From: a virus
DNA: 64,000 bases
IMG/VR virus record: IMGVR_UViG_3300042090_002370
Span: 1-64,000 of that record
Direction: 5' to 3' (one strand)
Shown here: piece after piece, positions 40,908 to 49,334 of the stretch
How positions within the stretch are numbered: the first letter of the stretch is position 1
Layout: each line of letters opens with the position of its first letter
Program-made: the position numbers and the translations under genes
Notes under the pieces: model-generated
What the model was told of the DNA's origin: nothing
The model's database searches: none
Seen by the model: the letters and a program-made list of their open reading frames with translations, nothing else

Positions 40908-41578
40908 TTCGACGCAGCAATGTGGGTACCAGCAACAAGAAGAGGGCTGGCGGCAGCTGGGGCCTCAAGGCGACGGTCGAGACGAAGAATAACGTCCGTA
41001 TGGTCATGCGCGAGCGCGGCAAGATCATCGGGCGCTACGAGAACCATAATATCTGGCTGAATCTCGGGCGGGAGTACTTGGCCTCGCTACTCGACTACAT
41101 ATCCTTCGTGGGGCCTACACCGGAGAATAACAACCGCATCGCGTACATGGGCGTTGGGATCGGCGGCAACCAGCAGATCGCGCTGACCGTTGCAAACGCG
41201 GTGCCGCTGGTTACAGCCTACCCGGGTACGAACGCGCAGACGAATACTGACCCGACGGTTACAAAGCTCGAGCGCCCTGTTCGTATCTCCGGTGGGTCGC
41301 TCCCATACCCCGGGGCGTTCAGCGACTTGTGGCTCGGACAAGTTCAGGCCCCTGCTATGCATCTTACGGCAACGCAGGTAACCTTCAACCACCTCTTCGC
41401 TGACACGGACATCAGTTACTCACCATTCCTTGTGGTGCCGCTGAGCGAGATCATGCTTTTCACGTACGCCGCGAATCCGAATGTGTACAACAACACCGGC
41501 GTGGCGTACGACACATTCCCTACCATCTCCAAGACAAACGCCTTCTCGTTGGAAGTCGCGTGGACCGTTTTGTTCTAG
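40904..41578 (+). CDS. Virion-associated hypothetical protein (224 aa)
   Basis: ATGA overlap sets the start. After a basic N-terminus the protein is beta-rich and aromatic (WLNLGREYLASLLDYISFVG; AYMGVGIGGNQQIAL; TQVTFNHLFADTDISY; NAFSLEVAWTVLF). This resembles small phage tail-completion or fibre-base proteins that have an 'asN.V...G.e.l..ll' start. It precedes the tailspike gene by 15 bases. Confidence 0.6.
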   Translation: MIRRSNVGTSNKKRAGGSWGLKATVETKNNVRMVMRERGKIIGRYENHNIWLNLGREYLASLLDYISFVGPTPENNNRIAYMGVGIGGNQQIALTVANAVPLVTAYPGTNAQTNTDPTVTKLERPVRISGGSLPYPGAFSDLWLGQVQAPAMHLTATQVTFNHLFADTDISYSPFLVVPLSEIMLFTYAANPNVYNNTGVAYDTFPTISKTNAFSLEVAWTVLF

Positions 41579-41593
41579 GCACACGAGGTACAC

Positions 41594-44500
41594 ATGGCAC
41601 TCTTTCACAGGCTCAGCGTTCCATCATACTTTGGTGGCCTCCCTGCAGGTTACGACTATGTGAACAACGCCATCTCCGGTACGCCTGCGCCTGCTTCCGG
41701 TCAGCAAGGTGCAGGGCCGAATGCTGGTTCCTACTTCATTACATTCGGTGAGGATGCGACGGCTAATGATGCCAACCGTCCGGCGCAGGCGTTGGCAACG
41801 AACACGGATTACCTCGACGACATCCTGCGCACAGATCTCGTTCAGATCATCCGCTCGAGCGACAGTACTGTATCGGGCTCTCCGCTGACGAGCGTCACTA
41901 TTACAGGCAGTAACAACATTTGGCTCGGCAGCGGCGGGTACGCTTTGCAGGACCTCTTCCACGTCGTTGACTCAACCGAGCGCGAGATTGAGGTCAGTGG
42001 TACCAGGGTGGTTGTCTCGGCGATTGCTTCTGGGGGCACGCTAGGTGGTGGCTTCGCGACCGGCAACGTCACGCTCACACTGAATGTCGGCATTCCGGTT
42101 GGCGTCACCTGGCACATCTACTACTGCCAGAGAACGAACCTTGCCTCGATTCCGATTGACGCGCTCACGCTCCCCTTCCTGCGAAACCAAGATAGCGTCG
42201 ACGGCAGTGTCGTAGATTTCGTGGCGCAGATCTCTGCACCAGGCGTGCTGGGCAGCCCCGTTACTGCGCTCGAGGCCTATACCTACTCCACGCCTTACAG
42301 CCGTCTCGCAGCCACTGGCACGATGACGTTCAGCTGCGACCCGACAGACTCTGGCGCGACAGTTCGGCATTTCTACTTCGTCACGCGTGGGCAGACGGTC
42401 AACAGAGACATCTTCGATATCTGGGATGACCCTACGTCTAGCGCTGTTGGCGCTGGTCTGACTGGGCGCATACGCGGCGATGTTGGTGTTGCCTACTCTA
42501 GCTTGGGCACGTTGCCGCTACAGGATGCGAACATTGTCTCTGGGCTCGGTGCCGGGATGAATGCGTTCTGGCCGCTTACAAGTTCGACAACGGTCAGCGG
42601 CGATCAGTACCCGCGTCTTTTTGAAAAGGTGGTCACGGACGCTGCGTTTGGTAATGCGACGCCGCCCTCCATTCTGCGTTACGTGAATGGTCGCTGGTGC
42701 TGCACCGTGGGTGACGGTACGAACTCGTTCGGTGACTTCAGCGGTGCTGCCTCTTTGGAAGCAGCGCTGGCCTACGCTGCGGCAGCCGGCGTGACGAATC
42801 TGCACATCCAGATGAAGCTCGGTACCTTTACGGTGAGCTCATCGCACACGTTCGCTGGCGAGGTCGTTCTAGAGGGGCACTCCTCCGGGCAGACGGTCAT
42901 TCAGACACACGTAACTGCGTCCAGCCCCGTCTTCACAACGACGTTTGGGCTGATCCTGAAACACCTGAGCATCGTGTACGCAACAGGTGCTGGCTGCGCG
43001 GTGGTTGTTACTGGTGCTACTGCGTTCCTAGAGGATGTGGGCCTGTACGGCATTCCGCTGCAGCTCGTCAACGGTGTTTCGACCTACGGTCAGACCCTTC
43101 TCTGCAGAGACTGTTACTTCCAGCCGTCTGTGGCTAACTCCCCGACGAGTACCTACAGCGTTCTGATTACAGTCAACGATGGCGTCACGCACGCTGGGTA
43201 CCAGTTCTATGGATGCACGTGGCTCTGTGCGGATGAGACTGGGCCTGTTCAGATCACGGCCTTTGGCGCAACGCTAGCAACCACCGTAGAAGGGGTTCTC
43301 TTCAGAGACTGCTACTACACGTTGGGTGGTACGGCGACGACGAGCTCGCACCTGACTACGAACACTGGCGTCCTTTACGTCAATCCGGCTGGTACTAACC
43401 TCCTGCTGAACATCACGGATGTCACGTGGGAAGACTGCTATCCGTCTGGGAACAATACGTCCTCTACGAACGGTGTACTGGCTAGGATTCATCCCATTGG
43501 CACCGGCGATAACAGTACCAGTCACAAGGCCGTCGTGGGCGCGGTTGTTATCAGGGGTGGTATCTGGACTGCTAATGCCTGCTCAGGCGCCGGCAGCATC
43601 ATCTCGCAGTTACTCATTGCCGCGCAGACCATCACCGTCGCCGACGTTATATTCAACGCGAACAGCCAGCCGTATGGTGGCGGACCGAGCAGCGAAGACC
43701 AGTACATCATTGACGGTGTCTCGCACTCTGTGCAGGACTGGCATCAGTTCATCTTCGCGCCGGGTGGGCAGTCCGTCCTTTCGCCTTTGAACGGGACGAC
43801 TGTGCTTGCGATGCGTAACGTGCAGTTCCAGAACTTCGTTGCAGGATCGAGCTCCGGTGACATCTGGTTCTATTTAGGCGGTAGGGTAGACATCGACGGC
43901 GTGTTCTTGTCAGGGTACCAGTCCTCTACGGGCACGTTGCCCAACGCGCGCGTACGAGTGACGCCCAATGCAACGTCAGGTAGCTTCAAGGGGCTTTCAC
44001 TGCACGGCGCCTCTGCTGGTACTGGGACATTCACGAACTACAGTAACCGCGGCCTGGCTGCGTTCGTTCTACTTGAGCCCAGCCCGGTGTCTGTTACGCA
44101 GGCATTGCTGCTCTCCGGTTTGATCTTGGAGAACTTCACCTACTCCGGGTCGAACTATGACGACGGTATCGTTATGGTCAATCCAGCAACCGGAACGTTC
44201 TCGTGGCGGTACTGGATTGACCAAGCGAAGGTATCTGGCGTCTGGAACGGCTTTGCGATGTACGGACAAGATGTCGGCAGCCAGGGCGGGAACAACACGC
44301 CGCTCGCCAACTTTCGGATTACCGACAGCGAGTTCAGCGAGAATTTCAACTACGGCATCCTGCTGAACCCCGATGAGCTGACGTCTGTACAGCTTGAGGG
44401 GAACAGCATGGCCATCAATGGCCTGTATGGGCTGTACTTCATTCCGCACACCTGGACTAACGGCGTAGTGACCTTTACGGACAACTACATGTTGGAGAAC

Positions 44501-44788
44501 AACGCCAATAACGCGCAGGCGTTCTTTGCGTCTACTCAGGCTGGCGCATCCCCTCACATGACCATACGCGATAACGTTGCGCTAGGTAACTTGGGCGCGC
44601 TTGCATCGATCAAGGTGCAGTTCCAGAGTTCTGGCGCATTGCCGAGTACCGGTGTGCCAGGCAACCTAAGCAACTTCTTCATCTTCGGGGTGCACACCGG
44701 CATCTCTAGTCTTGGCGTGCCCACGCCGCTGTCCTATACGAGTACGTCTGCGATGATGGAGAACATGGCGCTGCTTCTGACGCCATGA
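41594..44788 (+). CDS. Tailspike-like protein with right-handed beta-helix
   Basis: The 1064-residue protein has an N-terminal adaptor region (about 1-350, beta-rich) and, from about residue 385, a pectate-lyase-like right-handed beta-helix. Indicators are the entry AASLEAALAYAAAAGVTNLH, strand-turn coils such as GEVVLEGHSSGQTVIQTH, LILKHLSIVYATGAG and LLCRDCYFQPS, and coil-type FRITDSEFSENFNYGILLNP near residue 915. Tailspikes of this fold bind and often cleave surface polysaccharides; catalytic acids cannot be assigned by eye. It is the last gene of the rightward structural block. Confidence 0.75.
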   Translation: MALFHRLSVPSYFGGLPAGYDYVNNAISGTPAPASGQQGAGPNAGSYFITFGEDATANDANRPAQALATNTDYLDDILRTDLVQIIRSSDSTVSGSPLTSVTITGSNNIWLGSGGYALQDLFHVVDSTEREIEVSGTRVVVSAIASGGTLGGGFATGNVTLTLNVGIPVGVTWHIYYCQRTNLASIPIDALTLPFLRNQDSVDGSVVDFVAQISAPGVLGSPVTALEAYTYSTPYSRLAATGTMTFSCDPTDSGATVRHFYFVTRGQTVNRDIFDIWDDPTSSAVGAGLTGRIRGDVGVAYSSLGTLPLQDANIVSGLGAGMNAFWPLTSSTTVSGDQYPRLFEKVVTDAAFGNATPPSILRYVNGRWCCTVGDGTNSFGDFSGAASLEAALAYAAAAGVTNLHIQMKLGTFTVSSSHTFAGEVVLEGHSSGQTVIQTHVTASSPVFTTTFGLILKHLSIVYATGAGCAVVVTGATAFLEDVGLYGIPLQLVNGVSTYGQTLLCRDCYFQPSVANSPTSTYSVLITVNDGVTHAGYQFYGCTWLCADETGPVQITAFGATLATTVEGVLFRDCYYTLGGTATTSSHLTTNTGVLYVNPAGTNLLLNITDVTWEDCYPSGNNTSSTNGVLARIHPIGTGDNSTSHKAVVGAVVIRGGIWTANACSGAGSIISQLLIAAQTITVADVIFNANSQPYGGGPSSEDQYIIDGVSHSVQDWHQFIFAPGGQSVLSPLNGTTVLAMRNVQFQNFVAGSSSGDIWFYLGGRVDIDGVFLSGYQSSTGTLPNARVRVTPNATSGSFKGLSLHGASAGTGTFTNYSNRGLAAFVLLEPSPVSVTQALLLSGLILENFTYSGSNYDDGIVMVNPATGTFSWRYWIDQAKVSGVWNGFAMYGQDVGSQGGNNTPLANFRITDSEFSENFNYGILLNPDELTSVQLEGNSMAINGLYGLYFIPHTWTNGVVTFTDNYMLENNANNAQAFFASTQAGASPHMTIRDNVALGNLGALASIKVQFQSSGALPSTGVPGNLSNFFIFGVHTGISSLGVPTPLSYTSTSAMMENMALLLTP

Positions 44789-44794
44789 GTAGCT

Positions 44795-44831
44795 AGGAAA
44801 AAGAGCGCCGGGGTTGCCTGCCCCTACGCTC
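44795..44831 (-). terminator. Leftward intrinsic terminator after the lipoprotein gene
   Basis: On the minus strand GAGCG-TA-GGGG pairs with CCCC-GG-CGCTC around a short loop and runs into TTTTTCCTAGCTAC. The T-run is followed by the TAGCTAC extension seen at other terminators. Confidence 0.75.
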
Positions 44832-44843
44832 GATTACCTAAGA

Positions 44844-45584
44844 CTACGGAACGGTCGTAGTCCATGTGCCACCCCAAGCGCCTTCGCAGTTCGACTGGTC
44901 TTGGTCGAGCGTGAGCTGCCCACTTGCCGCAGTGCTCGGAAAGCATGCCTCCGTCGTCTCTCCGCCAAATGGGATCTTGCAGCATCCGCCGAGGTCTAGC
45001 CCCTGACAAGATGGCGCTGGAGCCGCGCAGCCTACCGTGCCGCCAGACACTCCATTGCATCCACAATCGGCCGCGTTCAAACCTACTGCGTAGTCACACG
45101 CGTCGACCTGATTCACCGTACCTGTCCCGGCAACATAGCTTCCTGAGAAAGCCGGCCCAGGTCCGTTAGGCGCTGCGGTAGGGGGCCACGTAGGCGTTTC
45201 GGCAAGAACAAAGTCGGTGGGGTCTAGTACTGTGACAACGTATCGACCGTTCGCTGCAGGTACACCTTGTACGCCGTTTACAGTAATGCTCTGACCGGTG
45301 ACCGCCCCTGATGCCGTGGCCGTTTTGATCTGAATAAGCCCACCAGTGTAGCTCTGCACATTGACCACACTTGTTAGCGGGTTCCCCCAGTAGACACATG
45401 CCTGCCCTACTGGTGGGGTGTTTCCATTCAATGCCTGCTCAGGCGGTAATGGTGGAAGCGGGGCATACGGCGGCACGACGACGTCGTCCCTGCCCTCAGC
45501 CACAGGCGGCAGTTCGGCCGTGCAGTTGGGCAGAAGAAGAAGAAGTGCGACAAGCGACGAATACAGCGAGAGTGCTCTTTTCAT
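44844..45584 (-). CDS. Leftward lipoprotein (moron-like)
   Basis: ATG 45584 (GGAGG at 45593-45597) gives 246 residues with a lipoprotein signal: MKRA, a Leu-rich core and lipobox ending LLPNC near residue 27. A Pro-rich linker follows, then beta-rich sequence (GRYVVTVLDPTDFVLAETPT) and a Cys-rich C-terminus with about ten Cys residues (CDYAVGLNAADCGCNG; CQGLDLGGCCKIPF). It points opposite to the flanking virion genes and has its own GGGATAAGA element and terminator, the classic layout of a separately expressed phage cargo gene. Outer-membrane lipoproteins of this type often alter the host surface or block superinfection; this is inference. Confidence 0.75.
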   Translation of the reverse strand: MKRALSLYSSLVALLLLLPNCTAELPPVAEGRDDVVVPPYAPLPPLPPEQALNGNTPPVGQACVYWGNPLTSVVNVQSYTGGLIQIKTATASGAVTGQSITVNGVQGVPAANGRYVVTVLDPTDFVLAETPTWPPTAAPNGPGPAFSGSYVAGTGTVNQVDACDYAVGLNAADCGCNGVSGGTVGCAAPAPSCQGLDLGGCCKIPFGGETTEACFPSTAASGQLTLDQDQSNCEGAWGGTWTTTVP

Positions 45585-45593
45585 GATGGGTTC

Positions 45594-45613
45594 CTCCACT
45601 ACTCTTATCCCCG
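45594..45613 (-). promoter_or_regulatory. GGGATAAGA element (leftward)
   Basis: Reading leftward, CGGGGATAAGAG continues as TAGTGGAGG to the lipoprotein start. Its 19-base core matches the rightward copy at 13981 at 18 of 19 positions, although the two are 31 kb apart and on opposite strands. Confidence 0.6.
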
Positions 45614-45692
45614 AAATGTGCAAAAACTTGCCTGGATGTAGGTCGCTAGGCTCCTTCGTTTCTTCTAGCGTCACGTGGTAACCTTCCAGGCT

Positions 45693-46103
45693 ATGCCGCT
45701 GAACTCGCTGGACCAGATTCTAACCGTTCCAACGCTGTGCCTCATCATCGTTTTGGCCGTGATGACGCTGCTCCTGCGGAGATTGGCAGAGGCTGTCTGG
45801 CCAGTCCTTTCTTCTACGACGCCGCTGACGACCGCTCAGCGTGTCTGGGAAGAGTTCGTACTGCCGACCATCCCGGCGGCTATGGGTACGCTGTTCTGCT
45901 CGTTCGTGCCGATGAGCATGTACCCCTATCCAGCTGTAGCATCCGTAACGACGCTCTCCAGGATTCTCTACGGTTTCTCTCTTGGTTGGTTTTCTTCAGG
46001 CGGGTACCGTGGTATCTCCGCTGTCCTCAAGAAGAAGTGGAATATTAGCCTGCCTGGTGATACGGACCCGCCGCCGCGCTTGAACGGCACCGGCGGCCAC
46101 TAG
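45693..46103 (+). CDS. Membrane protein, possible holin (136 aa)
   Basis: ATG 45693 is preferred to GTG 45675. Predicted membrane segments are at about 12-30 (LCLIIVLAVMTLLL), 58-80 (PAAMGTLFCSFVPM) and 84-108 (ASVTTLSRILYGFSLGW), followed by a basic, polar tail. Three-helix membrane proteins of this size are typical of class I holins, but a membrane role unrelated to lysis is equally possible. A T-run/TAGC sequence lies at 45657-45670 upstream. Confidence 0.6.
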   Translation: MPLNSLDQILTVPTLCLIIVLAVMTLLLRRLAEAVWPVLSSTTPLTTAQRVWEEFVLPTIPAAMGTLFCSFVPMSMYPYPAVASVTTLSRILYGFSLGWFSSGGYRGISAVLKKKWNISLPGDTDPPPRLNGTGGH

Positions 46104-46121
46104 AAACTTTCGTCGTAGGTT

Positions 46122-46131
46122 GGGAATAAGA
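46122..46131 (+). promoter_or_regulatory. GGGAATAAGA element (hairpin type)
   Basis: GGGAATAAGA, with one extra A relative to other copies, lies four bases before a perfect hairpin and GAGGAGG. It controls or leads the thyX gene. Confidence 0.5.
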
Positions 46132-46135
46132 CCTG

Positions 46136-46151
46136 CGCACTCTCTAGTGCG
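46136..46151 (+). promoter_or_regulatory. thyX leader hairpin
   Basis: CGCACT and AGTGCG pair perfectly around a CTCT tetraloop; the stem end overlaps the first base of GAGGAGG (46151-46157). The layout copies that at 12439-12466. Confidence 0.6.
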
Positions 46152-46164
46152 AGGAGGCTTTCTC

Positions 46165-47076
46165 ATGCGCAAAGACGTCACCATTCTCACAGGCGACCCC
46201 ACCATCGAGCTCATCGCCGCGATGAAGCTATTGCCTATCGGCATCGAGGCCATGATGGACTGGGTTCGCGTCCACCGGCCAGAGTGTCTGCCGGACGACC
46301 CCGAGGATCAGAGCTGGCGTTCGCTCTTCCCGCACGACCTCGAGGAGGCCACGGCGAATGCGAACGACTCCATGGTCGTGCAGAAGCGGCCGCTCACCGA
46401 CAACGAGCTCCTCGTCGAGCTCGCCGGCAGGAAGTGTTACGACTCCTTCGGGAAGAAGGCCGGCAAGAAGTCCAACAGCGAGTACATCAAAAACACGCAG
46501 CAGGGCGACATCCCGCACGCCAGCATCCTCTACCACGCCAAGCTCAGCTTCTTCTTCGCCGGCATCTCCCGCCGGGTTAGCCACGAGCTCATCAGAAACT
46601 ATGTGGGCGCCGACCGTGATGAGGAGGGAGCTCCGTCGCAGGAATCCACGCGCTTCACGCACCACTACGGGTTCTTTATCTGCCCACCGCGTTATCTCGG
46701 CTCTGACGCCTTCTGGGATGCTGCCGCTGCCTCTGGCGTACGCCAGCACTTCGAGCAGTCCATGCAGTTGGCGTACGACAACTACCTCAAGGCCGTGGAG
46801 CTCGAGGTGAAGGAGTTTGAGTTACGGTATGGCAAGCCACCCACCAGCATCGACAAGAAGCGCATCTACGAGGCCGCCTCGAGCTTCCTGCCGCACCAGG
46901 CCGAGACCAGCTTCATCTGGACCACGAACCCAGCAGCCATCGCGAAGCTGGTACGTGAACGGGCGAACAACGCCGCCGACCTAGAAATACAGCGTTTCGC
47001 TCGGAAGCTTCGGCGCGTTGCAGTCGACTACTGCCCCAATTTATTTCCGCAAGTTTGGATGCAATCAACGGATTAG
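46165..47076 (+). CDS. thyX: Flavin-dependent thymidylate synthase (ThyX)
   Basis: ATG 46165 follows GAGGAGGCTTTCTC. The 303-residue protein matches ThyX, which methylates dUMP to dTMP using folate, FAD and NADPH. The family signature RHRxxSxNExSxR appears in altered form: SHELIRNYVGADRDEEG then SQESTRF (Ser158, Ser161, Arg163), so the second Arg of RHR is a Tyr and the spacing is longer. The C-terminal NLF helix region (NPAAIAKLVRERANNAADLE, then IQRFARKL) fits the usual EIR helix. The changed motif makes it a divergent member; activity is likely but not assured. A GGGAATAAGA/hairpin leader precedes it. Confidence 0.85.
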   Translation: MRKDVTILTGDPTIELIAAMKLLPIGIEAMMDWVRVHRPECLPDDPEDQSWRSLFPHDLEEATANANDSMVVQKRPLTDNELLVELAGRKCYDSFGKKAGKKSNSEYIKNTQQGDIPHASILYHAKLSFFFAGISRRVSHELIRNYVGADRDEEGAPSQESTRFTHHYGFFICPPRYLGSDAFWDAAAASGVRQHFEQSMQLAYDNYLKAVELEVKEFELRYGKPPTSIDKKRIYEAASSFLPHQAETSFIWTTNPAAIAKLVRERANNAADLEIQRFARKLRRVAVDYCPNLFPQVWMQSTD

Positions 47077-47117
47077 CTGATTGGATAGACCTTGTAACAA
47101 AGAAAGAGGAGTAGAAC

Positions 47118-47423
47118 ATGGCGGCGGAACCCTCTAAGGCGGAACAACCGGTTATTGGAGTACGTCCTGTAGTGCAGGACAAGGCCCTCAACGGGGCTGC
47201 AGCAGCCAAGCCGGACGCCTTCGCCCCTCTGCGGGAGTTTGTCGAGCAGATGGTGAAGGACGCACGTGAGGAGGGGCGCAAAGCTGGCGTGGTTGAAGGT
47301 CGTGTGTTGGGCTTGCGACGGGCCTGTACGCTACTAGGCATTGCGATGAGCAAGCTCTCAGTGGATGACAGGAACAAGCTCGCCGGCGCACTCGAGGACG
47401 TTGAGCACGAGCTCGTAAAGTAG
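47118..47423 (+). CDS. Hypothetical protein (101 aa)
   Basis: ATG 47118 follows AGAGGAGTAGAAC. After a disordered Ala/Pro start the protein is one long helical region (FVEQMVKDAREEGRKAGVVE, then LGLRRACTLLG and VDDRNKLAGALEDVEHEL). It shares a transcript with thyX and is followed by a terminator. Function is unknown. Confidence 0.6.
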   Translation: MAAEPSKAEQPVIGVRPVVQDKALNGAAAAKPDAFAPLREFVEQMVKDAREEGRKAGVVEGRVLGLRRACTLLGIAMSKLSVDDRNKLAGALEDVEHELVK

Positions 47424-47426
47424 AAG

Positions 47427-47461
47427 AGGTGGGCCCGCGAGGGCCGGGCCCCCTTCTTTTA
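47427..47461 (+). terminator. Intrinsic terminator after the thyX operon
   Basis: GGGCCCG (47431-47437) pairs with CGGGCCC (47445-47451), extended imperfectly by GAGG/CCTT, and runs into CTTCTTTTAGCTACGTG. The TAGCTACGTG extension is shared with other sites. Confidence 0.8.
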
Positions 47462-47489
47462 GCTACGTGTTGGATGCATACTGTTCTTC

Positions 47490-47876
47490 ATGCTGGCCGT
47501 CAGCACCAACACGCGCAACGTCGAGGTTATGGCCACGACGGCCAGTATGAATGGCGGGTATCTGCGCGTGTACGGAGCCCCACGGCCGCCTGCACCGGAG
47601 GTTGCCGTAACCTCTCAAGTGCTGTTCGTGGAGTTGCGTTTCGCCACTTCCGCATTCGCGCCTCCGGTAAATGGTGTAGCTCAGGTGACTACAATCCCAG
47701 CTGGGGCCATCCTCGCAAGCGGCATGCCTACATGGTTTCGGGCATTTGCCGAAGACGGGGTTACAGCTATCCTAGACGGTGACATTGGTGAGGACCTCGA
47801 TCTAAGTCAGTCTCGCATCATCTCCGGCGGCACCTTTTCCGTGGTCTCTCTCGTGTACTACATCCCCAACCCCTAA
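47490..47876 (+). CDS. Small virion protein (128 aa)
   Basis: The 128-residue protein has the pattern of a common small phage structural protein: GYLRVYGAPRPPAPEVAV, VLFVELRFATSAFAPP, ASGMPTWFRAFAEDGVTAIL, DGDIGEDLDLSQSRIISGGT, ending VVSLVYYIPNP. Proteins of this pattern sit next to fibre genes and probably form a beta-sandwich. ATG 47490 lacks a strong ribosome site; ATG 47532 is a possible later start. Confidence 0.65.
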   Translation: MLAVSTNTRNVEVMATTASMNGGYLRVYGAPRPPAPEVAVTSQVLFVELRFATSAFAPPVNGVAQVTTIPAGAILASGMPTWFRAFAEDGVTAILDGDIGEDLDLSQSRIISGGTFSVVSLVYYIPNP

Positions 47877-47925
47877 GCCACGTTCGGCGTTCCCAGACGC
47901 TGCCGCAACCTGATAGGCTAAGCGC

Positions 47926-48231
47926 ATGCACCAGCTCCCTCTGACGTTAACGGTTCGTTCGGTGAGGGTCACTGACCAGGGCGTCGACTTTGCGTGCGTC
48001 GTAGAAGACGCCAAGGGCGAAAGCGTTCGCTTCGTTCCGATGACTACCGGCCCTGTTTCTGCTGCCGAGGCGTTCGCTATTCTGCAGGGGCATGCAGACA
48101 CGCTGGCAAAAGATCTTCTACGTCAAGGTAAGGCGCAGTTGGTTGAAGTCAGCCAGAGTGAAGAAGAGAGGGTCAAAGCTCTCGAGGCCATGGTTGGGCT
48201 TCATTTCGAAGGAAGCACGGTGCGCGTATGA
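47926..48231 (+). CDS. Hypothetical protein (101 aa)
   Basis: The N-terminal half is a small beta domain (LPLTLTVRSVRVTDQGVDFA) and the C-terminal half a helix (QGHADTLAKDLLRQGKAQLV). It ends in an ATGA overlap with the virion gene that follows. Function is unknown. Confidence 0.6.
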   Translation: MHQLPLTLTVRSVRVTDQGVDFACVVEDAKGESVRFVPMTTGPVSAAEAFAILQGHADTLAKDLLRQGKAQLVEVSQSEEERVKALEAMVGLHFEGSTVRV

Positions 48232-49289
48232 GCAATCAGCTTTTCGGTATCGCGAAGCAGCGCCTTGTCGACGCAGGCATGCCGCGGATCTACATCTCAC
48301 GCCGCGTTCTCGCTGAGCTCAACGACTTCGAGGAGTCCAGGGCGCGCAAGAAGTCGTTCGTGCGTAGGGAGCGTGAGTTTCGGGCCTGCGGCATGTCCGC
48401 TAGGTTGTTCGATACTGGGCGCAACGCTTTCAATACGAAGGCTATCTCGTGGACAGGTGATACGCAGAAGGCGCTCTTGCTCGACATGAGCGCTACTGGC
48501 ACCTACGTGAAGGTCATCTCAACGGTCTCCAACGCGAGCCCAGCGGTGTACACCACGACAGTGGCACACGGGTTCTCTACTGGCGACGTCGTTGTGGTAA
48601 CCGGCGTGCTGGGTAACCTGTCAACGAACCAGACTGGGCTTGTGACGAGCCCGAGCGGCTCCACGTTCTCCATGACGACCCTCGAGGGTCAGACCATCGC
48701 TGGGTCAGCTGCGTACACCTCTGGTGGGTACTGCATCGACCTGACGCAGGCACAGTTCGTTTCCGGTATTCTCGGCAACCGTGTCGGCACAGATCAGACT
48801 CTTGCGGGTACGACGAGCTCCAAGGGCGTCGCAAACGCAACCACGCCCATCACCTGGCCCACAGTTCCTTCTGGCAACCCTGCGCAGGCGGTTGTCTTCT
48901 ACGACGCAGCTGGCGGCTCAGACGCCACCAACCAGATCATCGGCTGGCAGGATGGGAAGATCCGCGTCATCACGGTCGGGGATACGCCGCTTTCATCGAC
49001 GTCCATGAAGGTACAGCCGCTTCGAGCTCAGCTCTGGGACGGGTCGACAGGCTCCGCGCCTGTGCTCTGGTTCTCCAACGGGTTCTCTGCCACGCTCAAC
49101 GCCGCTGCTGCACAGGGCGCAGACTCCCTCACCGTGACGTCAACCGGACACGACATCCCTGACCTTCAGACGGCAGACGTCATCGCATTTGGAGCGGGTC
49201 TACCCGTTACCCCGTCCGGCGGTAACATCGCGTTCAACATCGGTTCTATCTACGCTCCGCTCACGCCGACTGGAATCTACGAGTTGTAG
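48228..49289 (+). CDS. Virion structural protein (353 aa)
   Basis: A short basic helical N-terminus (residues 1-60) leads into beta-rich sequence typical of phage particle proteins: ISWTGDTQKALLLDMSATGT, TTVAHGFSTGDVVVVTGV, and a C-terminal FGAGLPVTPSGGNIAFNIGS. The segment from about residue 65 resembles minor tail proteins in which WTxDxxxAxLLD introduces a conserved domain. No enzyme motif is seen. It belongs to the rightward block 47490-55366. Confidence 0.65.
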   Translation: MSNQLFGIAKQRLVDAGMPRIYISRRVLAELNDFEESRARKKSFVRREREFRACGMSARLFDTGRNAFNTKAISWTGDTQKALLLDMSATGTYVKVISTVSNASPAVYTTTVAHGFSTGDVVVVTGVLGNLSTNQTGLVTSPSGSTFSMTTLEGQTIAGSAAYTSGGYCIDLTQAQFVSGILGNRVGTDQTLAGTTSSKGVANATTPITWPTVPSGNPAQAVVFYDAAGGSDATNQIIGWQDGKIRVITVGDTPLSSTSMKVQPLRAQLWDGSTGSAPVLWFSNGFSATLNAAAAQGADSLTVTSTGHDIPDLQTADVIAFGAGLPVTPSGGNIAFNIGSIYAPLTPTGIYEL

Positions 49290-49334
49290 AAGCGTGGCGC
49301 GTCGCTGGCGGCGTGCCAGGCTTAGTGACCGCCT

